Shown here: positions 46,156-54,419 of the stretch, one piece after another
Numbering within the stretch: position 1 is the stretch's first letter
Layout of the letters: every line of letters starts with the position of its first letter
NCBI GenBank assembly: GCA_902725215.1
Contig: CACUVI010000001.1
Location: forward strand, 372,001-436,000
Direction: 5' to 3'
Length of the DNA stretch: 64,000 bases
From: Rhodospirillaceae bacterium LM-1
Lineage (GTDB): Bacteria; Pseudomonadota; Alphaproteobacteria; Rhodospirillales; WMHbin7
Position numbers and translations under genes: made by a program
The notes under the pieces: model-generated
The model's input: the letters and a program-made list of their open reading frames with translations, nothing else
What the model was told of the DNA's origin: nothing
Databases searched by the model: none

Positions 46156-48024
46156 GTGGCAAACCAGAACGACGAAGATCATGGCTTAAGAGCCCCCAGC
46201 TTTCCGCTTCACGACCGGCGTCGGCGCCGTCCCGAGGAATTGCTTCCGCCCAAGGGGCAACTGGCCGGATGGATCGAGTTTTTCCCAAAATTCCTGCGTT
46301 TGGCAGGCCCCTATTGCCGCAGCGAAGAGGCGTTTCAGGTTTGGTGGCGCACAGCCGTGCTGGTCATCCTGACCATCGCCTCGGTCAGCTTGGCGGTGGC
46401 CCTCAACAAATGGAACGAGGCCCTGTTCAACGCGCTGGAATTGCGCGAAATGCATCGCTTTTTCTTTCTGATCGGCATTCTGGGGCTGATCATCGTTTTA
46501 AACGTAAGCGTCGGCACCCTGCACCTTAGATTCAAGCGCCGCCTGCAAATCGGCTGGCGCAATTGGCTGACCAAGCGCCTGATGAACGAATGGATGAGCC
46601 ATGGGCGCCATTATCTGGTGACCCATATGCCGGGCGACCACAACAACCCCGATGGCCGCATCGCCGAAGACATCCGCATCACCACCGAAACGGCCATCGA
46701 TCTGGCGGGATCGCTTCTGTACTGCATTTTGCTGCTGATCAGTTTCGCCAGCATCCTGTGGACCTTGTCCGGCCCTCCCGAAGTTCAATACGGCAGTTTT
46801 TCCTTCTACTTGCCCGGCCATCTTGTCTGGATCGCCATCCTGTACGCCATGCTCGGCACAGGCATCGCCATGGTGCTGGGCTATCCCCTGGTCCGGGCGG
46901 CCAATCAGCGCCAAACCGCCGAGGCCGACTTTCGCTATAGCTTGGTTCATGCCCGCGAGAACTCTCTGCCCATCGCGCTGTTGCGCGGCGAGCGGCACGA
47001 GCGGGGCATCTTCTCGTGGCTGTTCAAACTGGTCACCGTGGCCTGGGACAAGCAGACCCAGGCGCTCACCTATCTGTTCATGTTCTCGACCGCTTGGTCG
47101 ATCCTGGCCGCCATTTTCCCGATCATGGTGGCCGCCCCTCGCTATATCGCCCATGTCATCACCCTGGGCGTGCTTATGCAGACGGCGCAGGCCTTCCAGC
47201 AGATGGTCGCCGCCCTGTCCTGGCCGATCGACAATTTCGCCAACATGGCCGCTTGGCGCGCCTCTGTGGAACGCGTTCAAAACTTGCATCATGCGCTTGA
47301 CCATCTGGCCGACCGCGTCGATGCGCCGGGATGGGAACGCATCGACGTCGCGAACAACGACTTGCCCGTCCTTTCCTTCAAGGATTTCGAGCTTGCCAGC
47401 GCCGACGGCGACATGGTGATCAGCAACTTCACTGCGGACATCGCCTTGGGCGAGAAAATTCTCGTCGATGGCGAACCCGGCGCGTCGGTCAATCTGTTCA
47501 AGGCTGTGGCCGGTCTTTGGCCATGGGGGAGCGGAAAGATCGAACTGCCCAAGGACGGGCGTATTTTCATCATGTTGCAGCACCCATTCCTGCCCGAGGG
47601 CAAGCTGAAATCATGCATCTGCTATCCGGCGGAAGAGTTCACCTATGAAGAAGACGTCGCGCGCCACGCCTTGGTTCGCGTTGGTCTGCCTCATCTGGTC
47701 GACCGCCTGGAAGAACATGACAAATGGGATCAGGTTTTGTCGTCGGCCGAGCAGCAAAGGTTGAGTTTCGCTAGACTTCTCATCCAGCGTCCCGACTGGA
47801 TTTTCATCCAGGAAGCCCTGGACGCCCTCGACCCAACCGGCGAGGCAGACATGATGGAATTGCTCAAATCCGAATTCGCCGATTCCACCGTGATCACCAT
47901 CGGCCACCATGCCGGGTCGGTCGGCTATTATCAGCGCGTGCTGACGCTTTATCGCAAAAACGGTTACGCCGTCATCGAGGATTCGAAGGACGAGCAACCC
48001 GGCCAGATCGACGAAAGACGGTAG
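46156..48024 (+). CDS. SbmA/YddA-type ABC transporter, fused membrane and (degenerate) ATPase domains
   Basis: A 622-residue protein with six membrane helices (first 350 residues; VVWRT... region starts FQVWWRTAVLVILTIAS) and a C-terminal nucleotide-binding domain (about 400-610). Families such as YddA/BclA import peptides with an ATPase. Here the ATPase motifs are damaged: the P-loop reads VDGEPGASVNLFKAVAGLW (residues 437-455, no Gly-Lys), the signature is VLSSAEQQRLSFARLL instead of LSGGEQQR, and Walker B ends IFIQEALDALD with Gln552 where Asp is expected. The H-loop His is kept (TIGHHAGS). It may work without ATP hydrolysis, like SbmA. Confidence 0.85.
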   Translation: MANQNDEDHGLRAPSFPLHDRRRRRPEELLPPKGQLAGWIEFFPKFLRLAGPYCRSEEAFQVWWRTAVLVILTIASVSLAVALNKWNEALFNALELREMHRFFFLIGILGLIIVLNVSVGTLHLRFKRRLQIGWRNWLTKRLMNEWMSHGRHYLVTHMPGDHNNPDGRIAEDIRITTETAIDLAGSLLYCILLLISFASILWTLSGPPEVQYGSFSFYLPGHLVWIAILYAMLGTGIAMVLGYPLVRAANQRQTAEADFRYSLVHARENSLPIALLRGERHERGIFSWLFKLVTVAWDKQTQALTYLFMFSTAWSILAAIFPIMVAAPRYIAHVITLGVLMQTAQAFQQMVAALSWPIDNFANMAAWRASVERVQNLHHALDHLADRVDAPGWERIDVANNDLPVLSFKDFELASADGDMVISNFTADIALGEKILVDGEPGASVNLFKAVAGLWPWGSGKIELPKDGRIFIMLQHPFLPEGKLKSCICYPAEEFTYEEDVARHALVRVGLPHLVDRLEEHDKWDQVLSSAEQQRLSFARLLIQRPDWIFIQEALDALDPTGEADMMELLKSEFADSTVITIGHHAGSVGYYQRVLTLYRKNGYAVIEDSKDEQPGQIDERR

Positions 48025-48101
48025 ATTCCGTGTGACCAAGCGGGTTATTCAAAGAGATGGCTCCCAAAAAGCAAAATATTTCACAAGAGTAGATTATATA
48101 T

Positions 48102-48120
48102 ATTCGACGGGCGGTCGAAT
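48102..48120. promoter_or_regulatory. Palindrome upstream of the histidine kinase gene
   Basis: ATTCGAC-GGGCG-GTCGAAT, a perfect 7-bp inverted repeat with a 5-bp loop, just after an AT-rich stretch (TTATATATATT). It stands 69 bp upstream of the kinase start and 78 bp after the ABC transporter stop. It could be an operator or a weak terminator of the transporter gene; there is no strong T run after it on the plus strand. Confidence 0.4.
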
Positions 48121-48188
48121 TTAGGCTAAAATTCCCCCACGATATCTAAGACCAATCGATCCGCCTAGAGAATCGAAACCCCGATCCT

Positions 48189-50273
48189 ATGCTCAAAACG
48201 CCAAGCATTTCCGCCTACACTGCGCAGTGGCTTCTTCTGGGGGGCGCACTTTTTCTGCTGTGCTTGAATAGCGGCTACAACATTTTGCTCGACCGCCATC
48301 ATGTGACGGATTCCGAGCGCCAACGGCTTCAAACCCAGGCGCAGGTGATCCACAATAATCTGGAACAGGAAATCAGGGCCACTAACGCCGCCCTTCAGGA
48401 ACTCGTCAACGATCTCCCCCGCTGGCGCGGCAAGGACGGTTGGGGGGATGGCGCCACAGTGCGCCTTAGGGCGCTTGCCAACGCCATGCCGGGCATTCGA
48501 ACCTTTTCCATCGTCGACAAGAACGGGATCGTGCGCGCCGCCAACCGACCGGAAATTCTGGGGGCCGATGTTTCCAGCCGCGACTACTTCAAAGACGCCC
48601 AGAGAATTTCTTCCCCCGACATGCTGTATCTTTCGCCGCCCTTCACCAGCCTTCTCAATGTGTTCATCATCGGGGCCACCCGGATGATCCCCGGCCCCAA
48701 TGGCGAGTTCGACGGCGTGGTGAATGCCAGCCTCGACCCTGATTACTTCGCCACCCTTCTGTCTTCCGTCAATTACGCGCCGGACATGTGGTCCGCCCTG
48801 GCACACAGCAGCGGCATCCATTTCATGCTGCGCCCCGACCGCGAGGGAACGGCGGGCACGAACGTCGCCAAACCCGGCTCGTTCTTTACAAGACATGTCG
48901 AAAGCGGCAATGGCGAGAACCTGTTCAGCGGAACGGTTTATGAAGCCGGCGAGAGCCGCATCATGGCCATGATCAGCATCCGCCCCGAAAATCTGCAAAC
49001 CAACCATTTCTTCGTGGCCTCGGTCAGCCGCGACATCGACAGCGTCTACGCCGTCTGGACAAGAAGCGCCATAACCCAGGCAGCCATTCTCGCCCTGATC
49101 GCGCTGACCTCGATCCTGGCACTGGTCCATTACCAAAGGCGCGCCAGCCATTTCGAAAACGCGCGCAAGGATTCCGAAGCCGCCCTTCAAAAAAGCCTGG
49201 CTGACTTCAACGATCTAGTGAATCAGATACCGGTCGGAATCTACAAACTGCGCATGCTGAGCAATGGAAGCCAGCGTTTTGAATATGTCAGCCCACGCTG
49301 GTGCAGCGATCTGGGCGTTTTCAGGGAAGCCGCTTTGGAAAGCGTCGAGGCAACTTTCTCGAAATTTCATCCCGAGGACCTGGAAAAGTTCTTAAAGCTC
49401 AACACTGAAGCGCGCCTGAAACAGGAACCCTTCGAATGGGAAGGACGCCTTGTCAACGAAAATGGCGAAACGCGCTGGTTGCATATTGAATCGCGACCGA
49501 ACCTGCAGCCGAACGGCGACATTCTGTGGAGCGGCATTCAATACGACATCACCGAGCGCGTGGCGCTGCTGGACAACCTGAAGCGCTCGAACGCCGATCT
49601 TGAGCAGTTCGCCTATGTCGCTTCGCACGATCTGCGCGAACCTTTGCGCATGATCAGCGGCTTTGTCTCGCTGCTGGCCAAAAGGAATATCGACAAGTTC
49701 GACGAGGACTCGAAGGAATTCATCGCCTTTGCCGTCGATGGCGCCAAGCGCATGGATGGCATGATTCAAGATTTGCTGGAATATTCCCGCATCGGACGGG
49801 GTGATCGGGCTTTCACCCTGGTCAATCTGAAGGAAGCGGTGGATGAAGCCGTTTTGAACCTGCAACCCGTGATCGAGGGATCGGGCGGCGTGATCGAATT
49901 CACATCTTCCCTGCCCGCCGTGCGGGGCGATTACGGCATGCTGGTAAGCCTGTTCCAGAACCTGATCGGCAATGCGTTGAAATATCGCGATCCGGACCGC
50001 AAGCCGGTCATTCGCATTTCAGCCGCCAAGGCCTTTGGTCAATGGGTGGTCACAGTGGCCGACAACGGCATCGGCATGGCGCCGGAAAATCTTGATCGCA
50101 TTTTCGGCGTGTTCCAGCGCCTGCACAGCCGCCAGCAATATGGAGGAAGCGGCATCGGGCTTGCCATCTGCAAGAAGGTCGCCGAGCGGCATCAGGGGCG
50201 GATCTGGGTCGAATCGACGCTGGGCGAAGGCAGCGCCTTCCATGTCAGCCTGTCCGACAAACATCAGTCGTAA
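48189..50273 (+). CDS. Sensor histidine kinase with periplasmic Cache-like domain, PAS, HisKA, HATPase
   Basis: 694 residues. Membrane helix near 13-32, a periplasmic sensing region to about 290 that resembles dCache domains (FSIVDKNGIVRAANRPEILG, SSRDYFKDAQRI), and a second helix (ITQAAILALIALTSILALVH). A PAS domain (about 335-460) precedes the phospho-acceptor His480 in YVASHDLREPLRMISGFV. The ATPase has NLIGNALKYRDPDRK (N box), VADNGIGMAPENLDRIF and GSGIGLAICKKVAERHQG. All key residues are intact. The ligand is unknown. The receiver proteins are encoded convergent to it, 6 bp away. Confidence 0.92.
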   Translation: MLKTPSISAYTAQWLLLGGALFLLCLNSGYNILLDRHHVTDSERQRLQTQAQVIHNNLEQEIRATNAALQELVNDLPRWRGKDGWGDGATVRLRALANAMPGIRTFSIVDKNGIVRAANRPEILGADVSSRDYFKDAQRISSPDMLYLSPPFTSLLNVFIIGATRMIPGPNGEFDGVVNASLDPDYFATLLSSVNYAPDMWSALAHSSGIHFMLRPDREGTAGTNVAKPGSFFTRHVESGNGENLFSGTVYEAGESRIMAMISIRPENLQTNHFFVASVSRDIDSVYAVWTRSAITQAAILALIALTSILALVHYQRRASHFENARKDSEAALQKSLADFNDLVNQIPVGIYKLRMLSNGSQRFEYVSPRWCSDLGVFREAALESVEATFSKFHPEDLEKFLKLNTEARLKQEPFEWEGRLVNENGETRWLHIESRPNLQPNGDILWSGIQYDITERVALLDNLKRSNADLEQFAYVASHDLREPLRMISGFVSLLAKRNIDKFDEDSKEFIAFAVDGAKRMDGMIQDLLEYSRIGRGDRAFTLVNLKEAVDEAVLNLQPVIEGSGGVIEFTSSLPAVRGDYGMLVSLFQNLIGNALKYRDPDRKPVIRISAAKAFGQWVVTVADNGIGMAPENLDRIFGVFQRLHSRQQYGGSGIGLAICKKVAERHQGRIWVESTLGEGSAFHVSLSDKHQS

Positions 50274-50279
50274 AGTTGA

Positions 50280-51410
50280 TTACACCCGGCTGAGCGCGCC
50301 TACGAAGCCCAGCAGTTCCTCGCGCGCATCCAAGATCGGCGCCAGCGTCAGCAAGATCATTTCATCCATCAGGATTTCAAGCGAAACCGTCTCGCCCTCC
50401 AGCAACCGATCCATAGCACCCGCAAGAACCCCGCCGATGGAAACCGGCAGAATGTCCGGCGCATGCTGCCCCAGCAGGACGAAGGGGTCCTTATCGACCA
50501 GTTTCCCGAAGGCCAGATTGCAGCCCAGAATGATGCATTCCGCATCGAGATAGAACAAGGGCAGCGCCACGGCATCGATCATGCGCTGATGGAAGTCCAA
50601 CTGGCGGCGCAGCACGTCGAAGGCATGCTGACGGTCGCTGACGTCTCGATAGGCCACCACGGCGCCCTCGATCCCATCCGCCTTGTTTCGCATCGGATTG
50701 ACGATGTAATCGACGGGTATCGGCGTTCCGTCCTGGCTGACCAGGAAAGCGTCCGAGACTTGGCGGACCTTGCCATCCGCAAGCGTCTTGGCGATCTGGC
50801 TGCCCTCGAACAGGCAAAGCCTGCCGTCGACATCTATTTCCCTGAAGGCGGCCTGCGGGAATCGCCCCATCACATCGTCGCTGGCAAGACCCGTCATGCG
50901 CAGAATCTCAGGATTGAGAAAGATGGTCTTTCCCGATTCGTCCAAACCGACAACCCCCTCGCCAAGCGAGCTTAGAATCTGATCGTGGCGATGATGCAGC
51001 CGCTCGATGGTCATTTGGCTGGTTTTACGATATTCGGCATACAGGATGGCGCGCCGCAACTGGTCGCCATCGGCGTGGCCCTTGACCAGATAATCCTGAG
51101 CGCCCTCCCTCACGGAATCATAGCCCACCTTGGCGTCGTCAAGGCCGGTAAGAACCACGATGGGAACTGCAGGCGCAGCCTCCATAACCGCGCGAACCGT
51201 GTTCATGCCAAACGAGTCGGGCAAGGACAGGTCCAGCAGCACCGCATCGACGCCGCCCGCGGCCAGCCTTTCCTTGGCGACTGCCAAGCAATCGGCATGG
51301 ACGACCTCGAATTCAACCAAGGATTCCGATGCCAAAGCAAGCTGAACCAACCTTGCGTCTCCGGCATTGTCCTCGACAAGAAGCACGCGCATGTGACGAA
51401 GTTCGCTCAT
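50280..51410 (-). CDS. Response regulator with REC and two PAS domains
   Basis: 376 residues. Receiver at 1-125 with all usual residues: acidic VEDNAGDA, phospho-acceptor Asp in VLLDLSLPDSFGM, Thr in VVLTGLDD, and Lys in DYLVKGHADG. Then PAS domains near 145-260 (ILSSLGEGVVGLDESGKTIF) and 270-375 (DAVALPLFYLDAECIILGCN). No DNA-binding, GGDEF or kinase domain is seen, so the output is probably protein contact. It is adjacent to another receiver gene 19 bp upstream on the same strand. Confidence 0.88.
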   Translation of the reverse strand: MSELRHMRVLLVEDNAGDARLVQLALASESLVEFEVVHADCLAVAKERLAAGGVDAVLLDLSLPDSFGMNTVRAVMEAAPAVPIVVLTGLDDAKVGYDSVREGAQDYLVKGHADGDQLRRAILYAEYRKTSQMTIERLHHRHDQILSSLGEGVVGLDESGKTIFLNPEILRMTGLASDDVMGRFPQAAFREIDVDGRLCLFEGSQIAKTLADGKVRQVSDAFLVSQDGTPIPVDYIVNPMRNKADGIEGAVVAYRDVSDRQHAFDVLRRQLDFHQRMIDAVALPLFYLDAECIILGCNLAFGKLVDKDPFVLLGQHAPDILPVSIGGVLAGAMDRLLEGETVSLEILMDEMILLTLAPILDAREELLGFVGALSRV

Positions 51411-51429
51411 GATGGACGCTCTCTGTTTG

Positions 51430-52038
51430 TCATGGTCCGATAGGCTTTATTGCGGCATCTCTGTTCTTGTCGCCGGGCAGCCAGATTTTAGGCATGATCA
51501 TTTCAGGCTGAACCCGACGGTGATCGGGGCCCTTCAATTTCTTCATTTCGTGGCGGCGCCGATCCGGCCCCATGAATCCCTTTGCCTTGACGAAGGGCCT
51601 GGGATGGAAAACCGCGCTGATGATGCGAACATACAACGCCTCGGCGGAAATCGGCTTGGCCATAAATTCGTTGACGCCGACATCCCTGGCCCTGGCAACG
51701 ATGTAACGTTCGGTATGCCCGGTCAGCATGATGATCGGCATCAAGGGATCTCTGCTGTCGCTGCCCGTACGGACCAGACGGGTCAAATCGATTCCATCCA
51801 GCAAATCCAGCGCATATTCCGTAATCAAAAGATCGAAGGGACTGGCCTTTAACTCAGCAATGGCGCTTGGCCCATCACCGGTCTCTTGGACATTGCGCAT
51901 GCCGAAGGCGCGCAACACGCCCTTCAGCAAGGTGCGCATATGCCTGTTGCCGTCAGCCACCAGACAATTCACGCGCTCCAGCGTGTGCGCGGTCTGATCG
52001 ACGGATGCCTGAATGCTGACGCCATTCGTCAAAGGCAT
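51430..52038 (-). CDS. Receiver-domain protein with Glu at the phospho-acceptor site
   Basis: 202 residues: a receiver at about 20-140 and a basic tail (FMGPDRRRHEMKKLKG, PDHRRVQPEM). The line-up with a normal receiver (PFDLIITDYxMPxMDG) gives PFDLLITEYALDLLDGIDL, so residue 74 is Glu, not Asp. The acidic pair near residue 29 is reduced (LVADGNRHMR), while Thr/Ser (IIMLTGHTE) and Lys (FMAKPISAEA) are kept. A Glu at this site usually mimics or blocks phosphorylation. It may be a constitutive partner of the island's other proteins. Confidence 0.82.
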   Translation of the reverse strand: MPLTNGVSIQASVDQTAHTLERVNCLVADGNRHMRTLLKGVLRAFGMRNVQETGDGPSAIAELKASPFDLLITEYALDLLDGIDLTRLVRTGSDSRDPLMPIIMLTGHTERYIVARARDVGVNEFMAKPISAEALYVRIISAVFHPRPFVKAKGFMGPDRRRHEMKKLKGPDHRRVQPEMIMPKIWLPGDKNRDAAIKPIGP

Positions 52039-52144
52039 GAAAACTGTCTCGAATCAGGGCAATGATCAACGAAAACTAGCACGATCCTGCTATTCTTACG
52101 AATAGCTAAATAATAGCCACACAGCAGCCAACCACCTGGAGAAT

Positions 52145-52579
52145 CTAACCTTTGCCAACCTTATGCAAGGCGGCGTGAATGCCAATAAGCAAGGCCTGAC
52201 CAACGGCGCCACCATCGCCGGACAATTTCTTGGCAATCACCAACTCCATGGATTCCGTCAGCACGTGAAGCACATCCATGTCCCTGGCATCCTTAGGCAG
52301 GCCCGCTTCCAGAAAGCGCACGGCCAGAAGGCCGATTTCAGAGACTAGGGGATAGCCGAAGGTTGCCCCCATATCCTGAAGCGCCTGGAAAGACATGGAT
52401 AAATTGCGCTCGGCGGCAATATCCGACGACTGGCGGAAACTGCGATAGGCCGCCATCATAGCCCTCAGGTCTTCTCTGACCCAATCGGCGTAACTTCCCT
52501 CGCTTGTCTCGCTTAAGTAAAGATTCGCCTGGGTGACAGGGTCGCCGGGCGAAAGCGCTGAACTCGTCTGCTCGCTCAT
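52145..52579 (-). CDS. Hpt-like protein lacking the phospho-acceptor histidine
   Basis: 144 residues, helical. I match it to the alphaproteobacterial Hpt type in which HDIKGQGGSFGYPL is typical; here the segment reads QALQDMGATFGYPLVSEIG, with Gln65 where His belongs and Lys-Gly replaced by Gln-Asp. Other helices fit the four-helix fold (EDLRAMMAAYRSFRQSSD; LLAVRFLEAGLPKDARDM). It follows the receiver protein by about 100 bp in the same direction. If the alignment is right it cannot carry phosphate and may act as a scaffold. The family match is from memory. Confidence 0.55.
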   Translation of the reverse strand: MSEQTSSALSPGDPVTQANLYLSETSEGSYADWVREDLRAMMAAYRSFRQSSDIAAERNLSMSFQALQDMGATFGYPLVSEIGLLAVRFLEAGLPKDARDMDVLHVLTESMELVIAKKLSGDGGAVGQALLIGIHAALHKVGKG

Positions 52580-52683
52580 GGCAGCCCTCCATTCGCGATT
52601 TCTCCACTCTTACAGTGTAAAATTAGCAGATTTCAAGCAGCTTCACGCATGTCCATTGCTGGAACATGCCATGCCGTAAACGC

Positions 52684-54012
52684 TTAACCGATCAGCTTGG
52701 CGTACCAGCGGGCCGATGATTTCGGAGTGCGCTTCTGGTTTTCGAAATCGACGTGAACCAAACCGAAACGATTGCCGTAGCCCGATCCCCATTCGAAATT
52801 GTCCAAGAAGGACCAGACGAAATAACCGCGCACATCGGCCCCTTTCTCCATCGCTTCATGCATGGCGCCGATAAAAAGTTTTAGGTAGGTAATGCGCCGG
52901 GGATCGTCCACCTCGCCATTGGCGTCCACCTTGTCCTCGCCGCCGCAACCGTTCTCGGTGACATAGATCGGCAGCTTGTAGCGGCTGGTCAGGCGCAGCA
53001 GCAGGTCACGAAAGGCTTCGGGATAGATCGCCCAGCCCACTTCGTCGTTCTTGTCCTGCTCTGGCGAATCGCCCCAGCCGAACCCCCAGATGCCCTTGGG
53101 ATCGGCCTTGGCGAAGATGGGGCCATAGTGATTGAGGCCCAGCCAATCGACCGGGCGCGAAATTTTGGCCATGTCGCCGGGCTGCATGTAAGGCTCGATG
53201 GCCTTGCCAATTTGGGGCGGGTAATGGCCCAGCAATTGAGGATCGGGAAAAGCCAAGTTCCAATGCTCGTCAAGCAGACTGGCGGCGGCGCGGTTCTCTG
53301 GCGTATCGGTCTCGGGCCAGACGTCTTGAATGTTGTAGATCATGCCAAGACTCGCATCTGGCGCCAGAGAACGCAGCACGTCGATGCCCGCCCCATGCGC
53401 CAGATTCACATGATGGATGGCCTTCAGATGCTGTTCGCGATCGACGATGCCGGGCGCCGCCCAAGGAATGGAATAGCCGAACAACGTGAAGACGCAGAAT
53501 TCGTTGAAGGTGGCGAAATGCTTTACCCGGTCGCCATAACGCCTAGCGATCAGGGCCGCGTAATCGGCGAACCAACCCACGCAATCGCGGTTGGCCCAGC
53601 CCCCCAGATCGTGCAACGCCTGGGGCAGATCCCAATGATACAGGCACAGCCAGGGCTGGATGCCGTTCTCCAGCGTCTTGTCGATCACCCGGTCGTAGAA
53701 ATCGAGACCCTTCTCATTGATCTGGCTTATTTTGCCTTTGGGCAGCACGCGCGGCCAGGACACCGAAAAACGGTAGGCCTTGGCGTTCAGCCGTTTCAGA
53801 AGATCGATATCCTCGGCGTAGCGGTGATAATGGTCGCAAGCCACGTCGCCGGTATCGCCGTTCGCCACCTTGCCGGGAATGCGGCAATAGGTATCCCAGA
53901 TGCTGGGGCCGCGCCCGTCTTCGGCCACGGCGCCTTCGACCTGATAGGCCGAGGTCGAGAATCCCCACAGAAAGTCCTTGGGCCAGGAAGCCTTGGCGGG
54001 ATCGATGCTCAT
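52684..54012 (-). CDS. Beta-glucosidase, glycoside hydrolase family 1
   Basis: A 442-residue GH1 retaining glycosidase. The acid/base Glu is in HFATFNEFCVFTLFGY, the nucleophile Glu in LPIYVTENGCGG. N-terminal FLWGFSTSAYQVEGAVAEDG and the C-terminal FVWSFLDNFEWGSGYGNRFG complete the signature. It likely acts on short beta-glucosides in the cytoplasm (no signal peptide). No sugar transporter or regulator is next to it, so the natural substrate is open. Confidence 0.93.
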   Translation of the reverse strand: MSIDPAKASWPKDFLWGFSTSAYQVEGAVAEDGRGPSIWDTYCRIPGKVANGDTGDVACDHYHRYAEDIDLLKRLNAKAYRFSVSWPRVLPKGKISQINEKGLDFYDRVIDKTLENGIQPWLCLYHWDLPQALHDLGGWANRDCVGWFADYAALIARRYGDRVKHFATFNEFCVFTLFGYSIPWAAPGIVDREQHLKAIHHVNLAHGAGIDVLRSLAPDASLGMIYNIQDVWPETDTPENRAAASLLDEHWNLAFPDPQLLGHYPPQIGKAIEPYMQPGDMAKISRPVDWLGLNHYGPIFAKADPKGIWGFGWGDSPEQDKNDEVGWAIYPEAFRDLLLRLTSRYKLPIYVTENGCGGEDKVDANGEVDDPRRITYLKLFIGAMHEAMEKGADVRGYFVWSFLDNFEWGSGYGNRFGLVHVDFENQKRTPKSSARWYAKLIG

Positions 54013-54419
54013 GAAAACCCCCGATTGGTCGAACTCATTGGAAATCTAACATTTTTCCAAGCAGCCCGCCATGGGGCGAAACTGGGTAAACGCATCCTTA
54101 AGTGTCCGACCGAAAGGTTTTCATGAGATTTCACGAGCTTGTCTTGAGGCGATCCGGCAGAAGAGGGGCGCGACATGATGCGGGGACATCATGAGCGATC
54201 CTCGACGCACCGGGCGCCCAAGCCAAGCTCGCCTGCGGTTGGCTTGGCTTGGCCCGTCTGGTTCGTTGCAGACCCTCGACGATGCGCCGCATCGCCTTCA
54301 GGCCTGCGTCTGCCATACGGGCCAAGCGAAGCCAATGAAACTCCATGAAAACCTTTCGGGCGGACACTAAGAACGTGATAACATAATGGCGCCATCCAAT
54401 TCACTGTCAGGAAGACGCC
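54013..54419. other. 407-bp gap between the beta-glucosidase and eipA
   Basis: Divergent intergenic region with no convincing gene. Frames that cross it on either strand (up to about 200 codons) show no family similarity or ribosome-binding site. Most of it is occupied by the 268-bp inverted-repeat element 54101-54368. The 51 bp before eipA include ATAATGGCGCC and AGGAAGACGCC, the latter a ribosome-binding site. Confidence 0.6.
54101..54368. repeat. 268-bp inverted-repeat (MITE-like) element
   Basis: Ends are inverted copies of about 33 bp (54101-54133 and 54336-54368) matching at 29 positions; the conserved core is AGTGTCCG and CCGAAAGGTTTTCATG. Two further stems lie inside: CATGATG-CGGGGA-CATCATG (54174-54193) and CCAAGCCAAGC with GCTTGGCTTGG (54218-54252), both perfect. 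The whole could fold into a long branched hairpin. It has no transposase. It may be a non-autonomous mobile element, a repeat family member, or an expressed structured RNA. Confidence 0.6.
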
